A program made the position numbers and the translations under genes. A stretch of DNA of 64,000 bases from Parafrigoribacterium mesophilum (lineage in GTDB: Bacteria; Actinomycetota; Actinomycetes; Actinomycetales; Microbacteriaceae). This document shows positions 1 to 8,210 of this stretch, piece after piece. The notes beneath the pieces are model-generated. The model was not told the origin of the DNA. It did no database searches and saw nothing but the letters and a program-made list of their open reading frames with translations. The stretch is from NCBI RefSeq assembly GCF_039652555.1, contig NZ_JBDJAF010000003.1:186001-250000 (forward strand). The letters run 5' to 3'. Each line of letters begins with the position of its first letter. The stretch's first letter is position 1.

Positions 1-209
1 GCCAGAAGCACGCCGAGCAGGAACGCTCCGAGGATGTTGACGCCGACCGTCGTCACCGGAACGCTCTGCCAGGAAGGAAGCGCCTCCGTCAGGCCGATAC
101 GAGCCGCTGTGCCGAACGTGCCGCCGAGTGCGACCAGGCCGATGTAACGCCAATGCAGGTGCACCGGTCGACGCGCCTGCGGTGAAGCTGGCGCGGGATC
201 GATCGGCAC
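1..209 (-). CDS. crcB: CrcB-family fluoride channel, partial (C-terminus off the window)
   Basis: Only the N-terminal 69 or so residues are present; the gene runs off the left edge. After a short basic leader the protein reads RYIGLVALGGTFGTAARIGL and then VGVNILGAFLLG. These match the glycine-rich first membrane segment and the GxxxN-type second segment of CrcB/Fluc, which form dual-topology fluoride channels in the membrane that lower cytosolic fluoride. I chose GTG at 209 because TATATT lies about 7 bases upstream (positions 222-217), as in a leaderless actinobacterial transcript. An in-frame TTG at 218 is the alternative. The gene starts 30 bp downstream of the universal stress protein gene on the same strand. 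Actinobacteria often carry two crcB copies side by side; a second one could lie outside the window. Confidence 0.8.
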   Translation of the reverse strand, partial: MPIDPAPASPQARRPVHLHWRYIGLVALGGTFGTAARIGLTEALPSWQSVPVTTVGVNILGAFLLGVLL

Positions 210-239
210 TGTCGTCAATATACACGGCGGCCGGCTCGG

Positions 240-761
240 CTAAGCGTCCTCCCAGGGCAGCTTCTCCCCGCGCGGCGTCGGCGAGACCGGAATGACCATC
301 ACCGGCCGCTTCTGGCGGTGCGCCAGGTGCACCGCCAGCGAACCGCCGAAGAACTCCTGGATGCTGGAGCGCGCACCGTCACGGGTGCCAACGACGATCA
401 TCTCGGCATCCAGCGTGTCCGCCAGCTGCGCCAACGCCCGGACCGGTTCCCCGGCCACCGCGTGCACGCTCCACCGCACCGCTTTGTCTCGAAGCAGTTC
501 TTCGATATGCCCCTGGAGTGCTGCGTCGAATTCCGCATCCCCGAGCTCGGGCAGGTCGGGATCGAACGGCAGCGTGACCGGCGACCCGTCGGGATTCTCG
601 CCGACGGTGTAGCGCGACCGGTCCACGCCGACGCAGACCAGTTCCGCACCCAGGGCTGCAGCGAAGTCCGCGGCCCGAAGGAGCACGGCATCCGACTGGT
701 GTGGCACCACGCCCACAACGACCGACTTGGCACGACCCGGCACATCCGCTTGTTCACTCAC
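240..761 (-). CDS. Universal stress protein (UspA family)
   Basis: A 173-residue single-domain UspA-like protein. The start of the fold is visible as KSVVVGVVPHQSDAVLLRAADFAAALGAEL. The family's ATP-binding glycine loop appears as VVGTRDGA followed by FFGGSLAVHLAHRQKRPVMVIP near the C-terminus. Such proteins bind nucleotides in the cytoplasm and are linked to stress or dormancy survival; the exact role is unknown. The frame stays open a further 75 codons upstream, but the GTG at 761 is preceded by GGTGGA at a good distance and gives a normal-length Usp, so I use it. The gene is divergent from the MFS exporter at 1025, with an inverted repeat between them. Confidence 0.85.
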   Translation of the reverse strand: MSEQADVPGRAKSVVVGVVPHQSDAVLLRAADFAAALGAELVCVGVDRSRYTVGENPDGSPVTLPFDPDLPELGDAEFDAALQGHIEELLRDKAVRWSVHAVAGEPVRALAQLADTLDAEMIVVGTRDGARSSIQEFFGGSLAVHLAHRQKRPVMVIPVSPTPRGEKLPWEDA

Positions 762-885
762 GCTTGTCCACCCATCCTGGGCCTCCCGCTGTGCCACCGC
801 CGTCGCGATCGAAGGCGGTGTGCCCGCAAGTTTCGCAGATTCCTTCAGGGTTCGGCAGCCCCATCGACCAATACTGCAGTTGTGC

Positions 886-908
886 ATTATTGCAATCTGT
901 GCAATAAT
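886..908. promoter_or_regulatory. 9-bp inverted repeat, candidate MarR/TetR operator upstream of MFS exporter
   Basis: ATTATTGCA (886-894) and TGCAATAAT (900-908) are perfect inverted arms around a 5-bp spacer, in an otherwise GC-rich stretch between the divergent usp and MFS genes. The right arm overlaps TAATAT (905-910), a plausible -10 box for the exporter. AT-rich TTGCA-containing palindromes of this size are typical of MarR- or TetR-type repressors that control drug exporters. No regulator gene is adjacent, so the cognate protein is unknown. Function is inferred from symmetry and position only. Confidence 0.5.
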
Positions 909-1024
909 ATCCATCGTGAGTGTGCCAGATCGGGCACCCAATTCACCGGGCAGTTCCGCCCGAGGCATCCTCGAGCTCCTCGGCAATGCCCCTCACCACT
1001 TCCGAGAGGTACTCCACAGACTCA

Positions 1025-2617
1025 ATGACCACCACCCAAATTCGAAGCACCAAGACCCCGGCCCGGGCATCGCACGAAACCAAACGCGGCCTCATTCTCA
1101 TGTTCGTCGGCCTCATGCTGGCCATGTTCCTTTCGGCCCTGAGTTCGACCGTGCTCAGCGCGGCACTGCCCACCATGGTGGGCGAGCTCAACGGCGTCGA
1201 CGAGATGCTGTGGGTGATGACCGCCTACATCCTCGCCTCGACCATCATGATGCCCATTTACGGCAAGGTCGGCGACCTGATCGGCCGCAAGGGCCTGCTC
1301 ATCGGCGCCATCGTCATCTTCATGGCCGGCTCCGTGATCGGCGGCCTCTCCACCAGCATGGGCATGATGATCATCGGCCGTGTCGTGCAGGGCCTCGGCG
1401 GCGGCGGACTGATGATCCTCTCCCAGGCGATCATCGCCGACGTGATTCCGGCCCGCGAGCGCGGCAAGTACATGGGCATCATGGGCGCCGTCTTCGCCGT
1501 GTCGTCCGTGGCCGGCCCACTGCTCGGCGGCTGGTTCACCGAGGGTCCCGGCTGGCGCTGGACGTTCTGGATGAACATCCCTCTCGGCATCGTCGCGGTA
1601 TTCGCCGCCGTCAAGTTCCTGCACATCCCGCGGCACGATCACGCAAAGCCGCGCATCGACGTGTGGGGCATGGCGCTCATCGCCGCCACCACGACCTGCC
1701 TCGTGCTCGTCGCATCCTGGGGCGGCAATGACTACGCCTGGGACTCCCCGACGATCATCGGCCTCATCGCCGGAACGATCCTCGCCGGGATCGCGTTCGT
1801 TCTCGTCGAGCGCAAGACTGCAGAACCGCTGATCCCGATGATGCTGTTCAAGGACCGCAACTTCAACCTCACCACCTCCGCCGGGCTGCTCACCGGTGTG
1901 GCCATGTTCGGAGCCGTGGGCTATCTGCCCACCTACCTGCAGATGACCTTCGGGGCGGATGCGACCACCGCGGGGCTACTGATGACCCCGATGATGGGTG
2001 CGCTGCTGATCACCTCGGTCGTCACGGGAGCACTAGCGAGCAAGTATGGACGCTACAAGTGGATGCCGATCACCGGCTCGCTGCTGCTAGCCCTCGGGCT
2101 CGCGCTGCTCGGCACCCTGACACCGGACACACCGATCTGGGTGTTCTGTTGCTACCTGGCCGTCATGGGCGCCGGACTCGGCACGAGCATGCAGATCCTC
2201 GTGCTCGTCGTGCAGAACTCCTTCCACATCAGCCTCGTCGGTACCGCGACCGCATCGAACAACTACTTCCGCCAGATCGGCGCGTCCCTCGGAAGCGCCA
2301 TCATCGGCAGTTTGTTCGCCTCGCGGTTGATGGACATCCTGACTCAGCGGCTGCCGGGCGGCAGCCACGCGGCCGGCGGCATCACCTCGCTAACCCCCGA
2401 CGGTGTGCGGGCGCTGCCGCACGCGCTGCGCGACCCGATCCTGCTCGGCTACAACGACGCACTGGTGCCGCTGTTCCTGTACATGGTTCCGCTCGCGTTG
2501 CTCGCGTTCGTGCTGCTGTGCTTCCTCAAGGAGGTGCCTCTGGCCACCTCGATCGACCGCAGCCATCCGACGCCGGTGGCCGCCCCTGACGAGGGCGAGC
2601 TGCAATCCGCCGGATGA
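1025..2617 (+). CDS. MFS multidrug exporter, DHA2 (EmrB/QacA, 14-TM) family
   Basis: A 530-residue inner-membrane proton-drug antiporter. After a polar leader the first helix ends in a typical DHA2 motif (SSTVLSAALPTM). The A-loop reads GKVGDLIGRKG, a close match to the MFS motif GxLaDrxGrkx, and motif C-like glycines follow (GAVFAVSSVAGPLLGGW). The length of 530 rather than about 400 residues fits the 14-helix DHA2 group. Substrates cannot be told from sequence; dyes, quaternary amines and antibiotics are usual. The start is uncertain: ATG at 1025 gives the compact N-terminus, while in-frame ATG 986 and GTG 920 lie upstream and none has a clear Shine-Dalgarno. A regulatory inverted repeat lies 120 bp upstream. 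Confidence 0.85.
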   Translation: MTTTQIRSTKTPARASHETKRGLILMFVGLMLAMFLSALSSTVLSAALPTMVGELNGVDEMLWVMTAYILASTIMMPIYGKVGDLIGRKGLLIGAIVIFMAGSVIGGLSTSMGMMIIGRVVQGLGGGGLMILSQAIIADVIPARERGKYMGIMGAVFAVSSVAGPLLGGWFTEGPGWRWTFWMNIPLGIVAVFAAVKFLHIPRHDHAKPRIDVWGMALIAATTTCLVLVASWGGNDYAWDSPTIIGLIAGTILAGIAFVLVERKTAEPLIPMMLFKDRNFNLTTSAGLLTGVAMFGAVGYLPTYLQMTFGADATTAGLLMTPMMGALLITSVVTGALASKYGRYKWMPITGSLLLALGLALLGTLTPDTPIWVFCCYLAVMGAGLGTSMQILVLVVQNSFHISLVGTATASNNYFRQIGASLGSAIIGSLFASRLMDILTQRLPGGSHAAGGITSLTPDGVRALPHALRDPILLGYNDALVPLFLYMVPLALLAFVLLCFLKEVPLATSIDRSHPTPVAAPDEGELQSAG

Positions 2618-2711
2618 ACTTCGTCGGCGTGTCGCACGCGTGCCTCGTTGAGGTGCGCGGCGGGTGATGCCGGATGCTCCAGACTGGGGTCACATCCAGC
2701 GAAGGAGCGCC

Positions 2712-3758
2712 ATGCGTGCTGTCCTGTTCCGGGAGTTCGGGGCCCTGCCCGAGCTCGTCGAGGTTCCCGCGCCGCACTGCGCGCCGACAGGCGCCGTCAT
2801 CCGCGTGCGGGCGACCGGACTGTGCCGCAGCGATTGGCACGGCTGGATGGGCCACGACGACGGGATCGCGCTACCGCACGTGCCCGGCCATGAGCTGGCC
2901 GGTGTCATCGAGCAGGTTGGCACGGCGGTGACCAAGTGGAAGGTCGGGGACCGGGTCACCGTGCCGTTCGTCTGCGCGTGCGGTGACTGCGAACAGTGCC
3001 AGGGCGGCAACCAGCAGGTGTGCGACCGCCAGGAGCAGCCCGGCTTCACCCAGTGGGGGTCCTTCGCCGAGCAGGTGGCCATCGCGCACGCCGACGTGAA
3101 CCTCATCGCCCTCCCCGACGCCCAAGACTACGTGTCCGCGGCGGCGCTCGGGTGCCGCTTCGCCACCGCCTACCGCGCCGTGATGACGCAGGGTCGGCTG
3201 CGGCCGGGGGAATGGGTGGCCGTGCACGGCTGCGGCGGCGTCGGACTGTCCGCGATCATGATCGCCGTGGCGGCCGGAGCCCGCGTGGTGGGCATCGATG
3301 TGTCGCCCGAGGCGCTCGGGCTGGCCCGCGGACTCGGTGCCCTGACCGTGGACGGATCCGGCGACGTCGCATCCGAAGACATCGCATCCGGAGTCCGTGA
3401 GCTCACCGGCGGCGGTGCGCACCTGTCGCTGGACGCGTACGGGAGCCGCACCACCTGCGAGAACCCGATTCGGAGCCTGCGCAAGCGCGGTCGGCACGTG
3501 CAGGTAGGGCTGATGGTGGGCGACAACGCCATCGCCGGGGTGCCGATGGATCGAGTGATCGCGAACGAACTGGAGATCCGCGGCAGCCACGGCATGGCGG
3601 CGCACGAGTATCCCGCGATGCTGGCGACGATCGCCGCCGGCCTGATCGACCCGAGGCTACTGGTCGGCCGCACGATTTCGCTTCAGGAGGCGCCGGAAGC
3701 GCTGGCCACGATGAACGCGGGCCGGCACCCGGGGATGACGGTCATCGCGCTGCCGTGA
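2712..3758 (+). CDS. Zinc-dependent alcohol dehydrogenase (MDR family)
   Basis: A 348-residue medium-chain dehydrogenase/reductase oxidising an alcohol with NAD(P). Catalytic zinc ligands are visible as Cys38 (TGLCRSDWHGW) and His60-Glu61 (PGHELAG). The structural zinc loop is complete (C90, C93, C96, C104). The dinucleotide-binding glycines are in VHGCGGVGLSAIMIA. The start ATG is preceded by AAGGAG at about 7 bases, so the in-frame ATGs 48 bases upstream are rejected. The gene follows the MFS exporter by 94 bp on the same strand and is convergent with the CGNR gene. The substrate is not deducible. Confidence 0.87.
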   Translation: MRAVLFREFGALPELVEVPAPHCAPTGAVIRVRATGLCRSDWHGWMGHDDGIALPHVPGHELAGVIEQVGTAVTKWKVGDRVTVPFVCACGDCEQCQGGNQQVCDRQEQPGFTQWGSFAEQVAIAHADVNLIALPDAQDYVSAAALGCRFATAYRAVMTQGRLRPGEWVAVHGCGGVGLSAIMIAVAAGARVVGIDVSPEALGLARGLGALTVDGSGDVASEDIASGVRELTGGGAHLSLDAYGSRTTCENPIRSLRKRGRHVQVGLMVGDNAIAGVPMDRVIANELEIRGSHGMAAHEYPAMLATIAAGLIDPRLLVGRTISLQEAPEALATMNAGRHPGMTVIALP

Positions 3759-3784
3759 CCGTGACCGGCCGCCACCGGTTCCGG

Positions 3785-4342
3785 CTAGGAGTTGGCCGAC
3801 TTCCTGGCGCGGTAGGCGATCACATTCATCCGGTTGCCGCAGTTGCCGACGTCGCAGTAGCGCTTCGACCGGTTGCGCGAGAGGTCGACCAGCACGGCGG
3901 AGCATCCGTCTGCCGCGCAGCTGCGCAGGCGGTCGAAATCGTCGGTGCGGATGACGTCGATGAACGCCATGGCGGCCTCCACGCGCATCCGGCTCGCCAG
4001 CGGGGCGTCCGGCGCGGTCGCGTGCACGTGCCAGTCCCAGTTGCCGTGCCGGGCCAGTTGCGGCAGCGCCCGTTCCTCACGCAGCACCGCGTTCACCAGC
4101 TCGGCAGCCTCATCGCGATCGACGTTCCAGTAGCGCCGGAATTCGGTGCGCAGCCCCCGGATCTCCTCGAGTTCCGCGGCGTCGCGGTCCCGGCGGCCCG
4201 AATAGTCGTGCTCGTCGAGCAGCGCCTCGAGCTCGTCGATGCTGCTCAGTTCGTCCTCGCCGGAGTTGGATGCGCCGGGCTCGGTGTTGATGAGCGCCGT
4301 GGTGAAGGCGAGCATCGCCTCCGTGTCATAGGCAAAGAGCAT
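3785..4342 (-). CDS. CGNR zinc-finger protein (ABATE-domain putative regulator)
   Basis: A 185-residue protein whose C-terminus carries the CGNR zinc finger. Cys142 and Cys147 (CAADGC) and Cys163 and Cys168 (YCDVGNCGNR) form the four-cysteine site, and CGNR is residues 168-171. The N-terminal part resembles the ABATE (stress-induced transcription regulator) domain. Family members are assumed to bind nucleic acid but few are characterised. The frame is open upstream to another ATG at 4357, but CAGGAG lies 5 bases before the ATG at 4342, which fixes the start. The gene is divergent from the EamA transporter at 4417 with a repeated 14-mer between them, so control of that transporter is a reasonable inference. 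Confidence 0.82.
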   Translation of the reverse strand: MLFAYDTEAMLAFTTALINTEPGASNSGEDELSSIDELEALLDEHDYSGRRDRDAAELEEIRGLRTEFRRYWNVDRDEAAELVNAVLREERALPQLARHGNWDWHVHATAPDAPLASRMRVEAAMAFIDVIRTDDFDRLRSCAADGCSAVLVDLSRNRSKRYCDVGNCGNRMNVIAYRARKSANS

Positions 4343-4343
4343 G

Positions 4344-4403
4344 TTGACTCCTGACATCCGATTCGCGTAATGTCATCATCGTAACTCTTTTGACTCCTGA
4401 CAT
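4344..4403. promoter_or_regulatory. Pair of 14-bp direct repeats in CGNR/EamA divergent promoter region
   Basis: TTGACTCCTGACAT occurs twice on the plus strand, at 4344-4357 and 4390-4403, 46 bp start to start. The first copy contains the reverse complement of the CGNR gene's Shine-Dalgarno. The second sits 13 bp before the EamA start. An exact 14-mer recurring within 60 bp of a divergent promoter suggests a regulator-binding site, possibly for the CGNR protein itself. This is inference from repetition and position. Confidence 0.45.
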
Positions 4404-4416
4404 GGAAGCGTGAGCG

Positions 4417-5421
4417 ATGGCCCTCGCAGTCGGCACGAGGCCTGCCCGCCAGACCACCCGCCCCTCCACCCTCGTCCTCGCGGTCGCCTCTGCCGCGGCG
4501 TTCGGCACGAGCGGACCGTTCGTCAAGCCGCTGCTGGAGGCGGGGTGGTCCCCGGCCTCCGCGGTCGCGGTGCGAGCCGGCTTCGGCGGCGTGGTCCTCT
4601 TGATCCCCGCGCTGATCGCTTTGGCCGGTCGGTTTCGGATGCTGCTGTCGCGCTGGCGGCTCATCGTCACCTATGGAATCGTCGCGGTGGTCGGATCCCA
4701 GGTGTTCTACTTCGCCGCCATCGAACGGCTCCCGGTGGGGGTGGCGCTGCTGATCGAGTACACCGCGCCGGTCCTGCTGGTGCTCCTGGCGTGGGCCCGC
4801 ACCCGGCTCGCCCCGGCCGCGCTGACGATCATCGGCGCGGTGGTGAGCATCGCCGGACTCGTGCTCGTGGTCAAACCCGCGGGGGCCTTCGGCCTCGACA
4901 TCCTGGGCGTCCTGTTCGCACTCACCGCCGCGGTCTGCGTCGCGGGGTACTTTCTCATCTCGGCCAGGCCCACCGGCGAACTGCCGCCGGTTGTGCTCAT
5001 CTGCTCCGGCCTGTTCGTGGGCGCGATCGCGCTCGCGATCATCGGTGGCATCGGGCTGGTGCCGTTCACCTTCGCCTTCGAACCGGTGACCCTCCTCGGG
5101 GTGCACGGCGTCTGGTGGGTGGTCCCCATGGGTGTTGTCGTCATCGTGGCGACCGCCTTCGCCTATCTCGCCGGCATCCTCTCGGCGGCAAAGCTGGGCT
5201 CTCGGGTCGCCTCGTTCATCGGTCTGCTCGAGGTGCTGTTCGCGATCCTGTTCGCCTGGTGGCTGCTCGGCGAGGTGCCGACCCTGATGCAGGGTCTCGG
5301 CGGAGCGCTCATCGTGGCGGGCATCGTGCTCGTGAAGATGGAGCGCACGAGCGGTCCATCGACTCGAACGGGTGCCGTTGATGTAGTGCGGAACGATCTG
5401 ATGGCGCCACCACAGGCGTAG
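4417..5421 (+). CDS. EamA/DMT-superfamily permease
   Basis: A 334-residue membrane protein with two EamA repeats (about residues 16-150 and 165-300), ten predicted hydrophobic segments and the usual AAAFGTSGPFVKPLLEAG opening. The second repeat includes AKLGSRVASFIGLLEVLFAILFAWWLLGE, the typical signature near the last helices. DMT proteins of this type export amino acids, purines or other metabolites across the cytoplasmic membrane; the substrate here is unknown. It is divergent from the CGNR gene and followed by a strong terminator hairpin at 5429. Confidence 0.87.
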   Translation: MALAVGTRPARQTTRPSTLVLAVASAAAFGTSGPFVKPLLEAGWSPASAVAVRAGFGGVVLLIPALIALAGRFRMLLSRWRLIVTYGIVAVVGSQVFYFAAIERLPVGVALLIEYTAPVLLVLLAWARTRLAPAALTIIGAVVSIAGLVLVVKPAGAFGLDILGVLFALTAAVCVAGYFLISARPTGELPPVVLICSGLFVGAIALAIIGGIGLVPFTFAFEPVTLLGVHGVWWVVPMGVVVIVATAFAYLAGILSAAKLGSRVASFIGLLEVLFAILFAWWLLGEVPTLMQGLGGALIVAGIVLVKMERTSGPSTRTGAVDVVRNDLMAPPQA

Positions 5422-5428
5422 GCATGAG

Positions 5429-5456
5429 AAAGGCCACCCCGAGCGGGGTGGCCTTT
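5429..5456. terminator. Bidirectional terminator between the EamA gene and ssrA
   Basis: Perfect 12-bp arms AAAGGCCACCCC (5429-5440) and GGGGTGGCCTTT (5445-5456) enclose a 4-base loop. The hairpin has A-rich and T-rich ends on both sides, so it can end transcription from the plus-strand transporter and from the minus-strand tmRNA gene that stops at 5480. Confidence 0.85.
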
Positions 5457-5479
5457 CAACAGTGTGCGATAGCGACCGG

Positions 5480-5854
5480 TGGTGGAGATGGGGGGAATTG
5501 AACCCCCGTCCACTGCTGTGGTCGTGTGTCTTCTACGGGTGTAGCCAGTGCTGGCGTTCCACTCGGCTCCGGAATTTGCCACTGGCACCTAATCCGACAA
5601 GCCCAGCCCTGGTGTAAGTCCCTCTATGCCCCAAGGCGGAACATAGAAGCAATCTCTCTAGATAACGCCAGGATCCGGGTAGAGAGCATTCCCGGTCTGA
5701 CGGACTTCTTTAGTGCGCTCGCTTAGGCAGCGAGGGCGAAGTCAGCGCGGTTAGATTTCGCACTTATTGTTTGCAGAGGTCGTTTACGAGATAACCCTGC
5801 ATCCTCGACCCGCTTCCCACACTCACTCAGGCAATGTCGAAACCGATCATCCCC
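5480..5854 (-). ncRNA. ssrA: Transfer-messenger RNA (tmRNA)
   Basis: The minus strand starts GGGGATGATCGGTTTCGACA and ends in GGGTTCAATTCCCCCCATCTCCACCA-like sequence, read as separate elements: a T-arm and an acceptor end CATCTCC-ACCA. GGGGATG (5' end) and CATCTCC pair as the 7-bp tRNA-like acceptor stem with one G-U. The resume frame at 5761-5723 encodes the proteolysis tag AKSNRADFALAA then TAA, with the typical ALAA end recognised by Clp proteases. At 375 nt the length is normal for a one-piece tmRNA. It lies directly downstream of smpB on the same strand, so both partners of trans-translation are together. Confidence 0.95.
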
Positions 5855-5864
5855 ATGAAGGTGG

Positions 5865-5892
5865 TCACTATCACACGCTGTTGAGTTATCAA
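5865..5892 (-). promoter_or_regulatory. Candidate ssrA promoter
   Basis: On the minus strand TTGATA (5892-5887) and TAGTGA (5870-5865) are separated by 16 bp and lie 10 bp before the mature 5' end of tmRNA. The -35 box is good and the -10 box weak. It would give tmRNA its own promoter independent of smpB. Confidence 0.4.
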
Positions 5893-5978
5893 GCGCAGCC
5901 CAAAGGATGCGGCCTTTGAGTATAGAACACCGGGGCGACCGAATCTATGCCTGACGTCGCGCCTTACCCCCTCCGCGG

Positions 5979-6455
5979 TCAATCGCCGAGGTTGCGGTGC
6001 GTTCCCATCGCCCGGGCGGCCTCTCGATTGTCCTGGCGTTCACGTAGTGCCTGACGTTTGTCGTATTCGCGCTTTCCCTTGGCCACCGCCAACTCGACCT
6101 TCGCCTTCCCGTCGCTGAAGTACAGCGACAGCGGGACTAACGTGTAACCGCCGCTGGAGATCTTGTTCTGGATCTTCAGGATCTGCGCCTTGTGCAGCAG
6201 CATTTTGCGCTTGCGCCGAGGCGGATGGTTGGTCCAGCTGCCGCCGCTGTACTCCGGGATGTGTACGGCATCCAGCCACGCCTCGCCTGCTTCGATGAAG
6301 CCGTAGCCGTCGACGAGGGAGGCGCGACCGGCGCGCAACGACTTCACCTCCGTGCCCGTCAAGACCAGGCCCGCCTCGAAGGTGTCCTCGATGGTGTAGT
6401 CGTGGCGCGCTTTGCGATTACTGGCCACGACTTTCTGGCCACGATCCCTGGGCAC
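5979..6455 (-). CDS. smpB: SsrA-binding protein SmpB
   Basis: A 158-residue tmRNA partner that delivers tmRNA to stalled ribosomes. It shows the N-terminal VASNRKARHDYTIEDTFEAG block, the central GTEVKSLRAGRASLVDGYGF and the basic C-terminal tail KGKREYDKRQALRERQDNRE that enters the mRNA channel. Length and all family blocks are normal. It follows ftsX on the minus strand and precedes ssrA. Confidence 0.97.
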   Translation of the reverse strand: MPRDRGQKVVASNRKARHDYTIEDTFEAGLVLTGTEVKSLRAGRASLVDGYGFIEAGEAWLDAVHIPEYSGGSWTNHPPRRKRKMLLHKAQILKIQNKISSGGYTLVPLSLYFSDGKAKVELAVAKGKREYDKRQALRERQDNREAARAMGTHRNLGD

Positions 6456-6525
6456 GACGCACTCCTTGGTTGATGACGGCGACCACCCGGGAAAACCGGG
6501 CAGCCCATCATTCTAGCCCGCGGGG

Positions 6526-7440
6526 TCAGACCTTGAGGTACCGGCTGATTGCGATGCTCGCGGAGATCGCAGCCAACGATGCGCCGATCACCAGCAGGAC
6601 CGGGACCACGATGAGCACATCGTCCAGCCCCACGAACGGCGTGGATTTCAGCATGACCGCGAGGTAGTCCTGCACGAAGAATTTCACGCCGACGAAGACG
6701 GCGGCGCCGGCGGCCACCGAGCCGACCAGCGCGGCGATCACCCCCTCGAGGATGAACGGCGTTTGAATGAACCGGTTCGAGGCGCCGACCAGGCGCATGA
6801 TTCCCAGCTCCCGGCGCCGCGAGAACGCGGACAGCCGGATGGTCATTGCGATGAGCAGCACCGCCGCGATGAGCATGAGTCCTGCGATGCCGATGGCGGT
6901 GTAGCTGGCGGCGCCGAGGGCCGAGAAGATCGGCTGCAGGTATTTGCGCTGATCGACGACCTCGTCGACTCCCGGTTTGCCGGACAGGCTCTCGACGAGC
7001 ACGTCCGACTGGGAAGGGTCCTTGAGGTTGACCCAGTAGGTCTCGGGGAGGAAGTCGGGCGTGACGAAACCGGATGATTTGCTGCCGGCGAACTGCTGCT
7101 GGTACTTCGCGTACGCCTGCTCGTGGTTTTCGAACTCGAATCGGGTGATGAGCGGCTTCAGCGGCGCGGATGACAACTGATCCTTGACCTGGGCGATCTG
7201 CTCGGCGGTGGCGGCAACGGAGTTGCAGTTGCCACCGTCGGCGACGTCGGTGCACAGGTACACGGCCACCTCGGCGCGGTCGTACCAGTACCCCTTCATC
7301 TGGCCGATCTGCAACTGCAGCAGCATCGCCGCGCCGACGAAGGTGAGTGAGATAAACGTGACCAGCACCACCGCGACGACCATCGACAGATTGCGCTTGA
7401 GGCCGCCGGCGACCTCGGACATGATCAGGCCGAACCTCAC
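6526..7440 (-). CDS. ftsX: Cell-division ABC transporter permease FtsX
   Basis: A 304-residue membrane protein. One helix lies near residues 20-45, a large extracellular loop runs to about residue 165, and three helices follow, ending in a short cytoplasmic tail. This is the FtsX layout. FtsX with FtsE transmits a signal across the membrane to peptidoglycan hydrolases during division. Its ATG overlaps the ftsE stop by 4 bp (ATGA), implying translational coupling. Confidence 0.95.
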   Translation of the reverse strand: MRFGLIMSEVAGGLKRNLSMVVAVVLVTFISLTFVGAAMLLQLQIGQMKGYWYDRAEVAVYLCTDVADGGNCNSVAATAEQIAQVKDQLSSAPLKPLITRFEFENHEQAYAKYQQQFAGSKSSGFVTPDFLPETYWVNLKDPSQSDVLVESLSGKPGVDEVVDQRKYLQPIFSALGAASYTAIGIAGLMLIAAVLLIAMTIRLSAFSRRRELGIMRLVGASNRFIQTPFILEGVIAALVGSVAAGAAVFVGVKFFVQDYLAVMLKSTPFVGLDDVLIVVPVLLVIGASLAAISASIAISRYLKV

Positions 7441-8156
7441 CGGGCGGCTCCTTGCTGCTGCACCGGGAGCGCCTGGGTTTGATAGCCACCGTGACGTTCA
7501 TCGCGCACCACCCGGCCGTTCACCAGTTCTATGACGCGCCGCTTCATCTGGTCGACGATTCCGGCCTCGTGGGTGGCCATGATCACCGTCGTGCCGTTCG
7601 TGTTGATTCGCTCGAGCAGAGCCATGATGCCGGCGCTGGTTGCCGGGTCGAGATTGCCGGTCGGCTCGTCGGCGAGCAGGATGGCTGGCCTGTTCACAAT
7701 GGCCCGGGCGATGGCCACGCGTTGCTGCTCGCCGCCGGAGAGTTCGGTGGGCAACCTGCTGGACTTGCCGGCCAGACCCACCATCTTCAGCACATCCGGC
7801 ACCGCCTCTTGGATGAAGCCCTTGCTCTTGCCGATGACCTGCAGTGAGAAGGCGACGTTGGCGAACACCGACTTCTGCGGGAGCAGCCGGAAGTCTTGGA
7901 ACACGACGCCAATGTTGCGGCGGAAATAGGGCACCTTGCGGCTGCTGAGGCTGCGCAGGTTGCGACCGAGCACGTGAATCTGCCCGGAGGTCGGGTTGTC
8001 CTCTTTGAGCACGAGACGCAGAAAACTCGACTTGCCGCTGCCGGATGCGCCGACCAGGAAGACGAACTCCCCGCGGAGGATCTCGACGGTCACCGAACCC
8101 AGCGCCGGTCTGGTATTCCGAGCGTAGAGCTTCGTTACTTCATCGAATCGAATCAT
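7437..8156 (-). CDS. ftsE: Cell-division ATP-binding protein FtsE
   Basis: A 239-residue ABC ATPase. Walker A is GASGSGKSS, the signature is LSGGEQQRVAIARA, and Walker B is ILLADEPTGNLD followed by the switch histidine in MATHEA. The opening MIRFDEVTKLY is characteristic of FtsE. It acts at the inner face of the membrane with FtsX. It lies 54 bp downstream of prfB and is coupled to ftsX. Confidence 0.96.
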   Translation of the reverse strand: MIRFDEVTKLYARNTRPALGSVTVEILRGEFVFLVGASGSGKSSFLRLVLKEDNPTSGQIHVLGRNLRSLSSRKVPYFRRNIGVVFQDFRLLPQKSVFANVAFSLQVIGKSKGFIQEAVPDVLKMVGLAGKSSRLPTELSGGEQQRVAIARAIVNRPAILLADEPTGNLDPATSAGIMALLERINTNGTTVIMATHEAGIVDQMKRRVIELVNGRVVRDERHGGYQTQALPVQQQGAAR

Positions 8157-8210
8157 GACTTCTCGAGCCTAGAGGCCGGGTCCCGAAAGCCTTCAGCGAC
8201 AGGCCGACGG

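Noticed and set aside
6470..6525. Hairpin CCCGG-TTTTC-CCGGG between ftsX and smpB as a terminator.
   Set aside because: The stem is only 5 bp with no U-tract, and the genes are likely co-transcribed.
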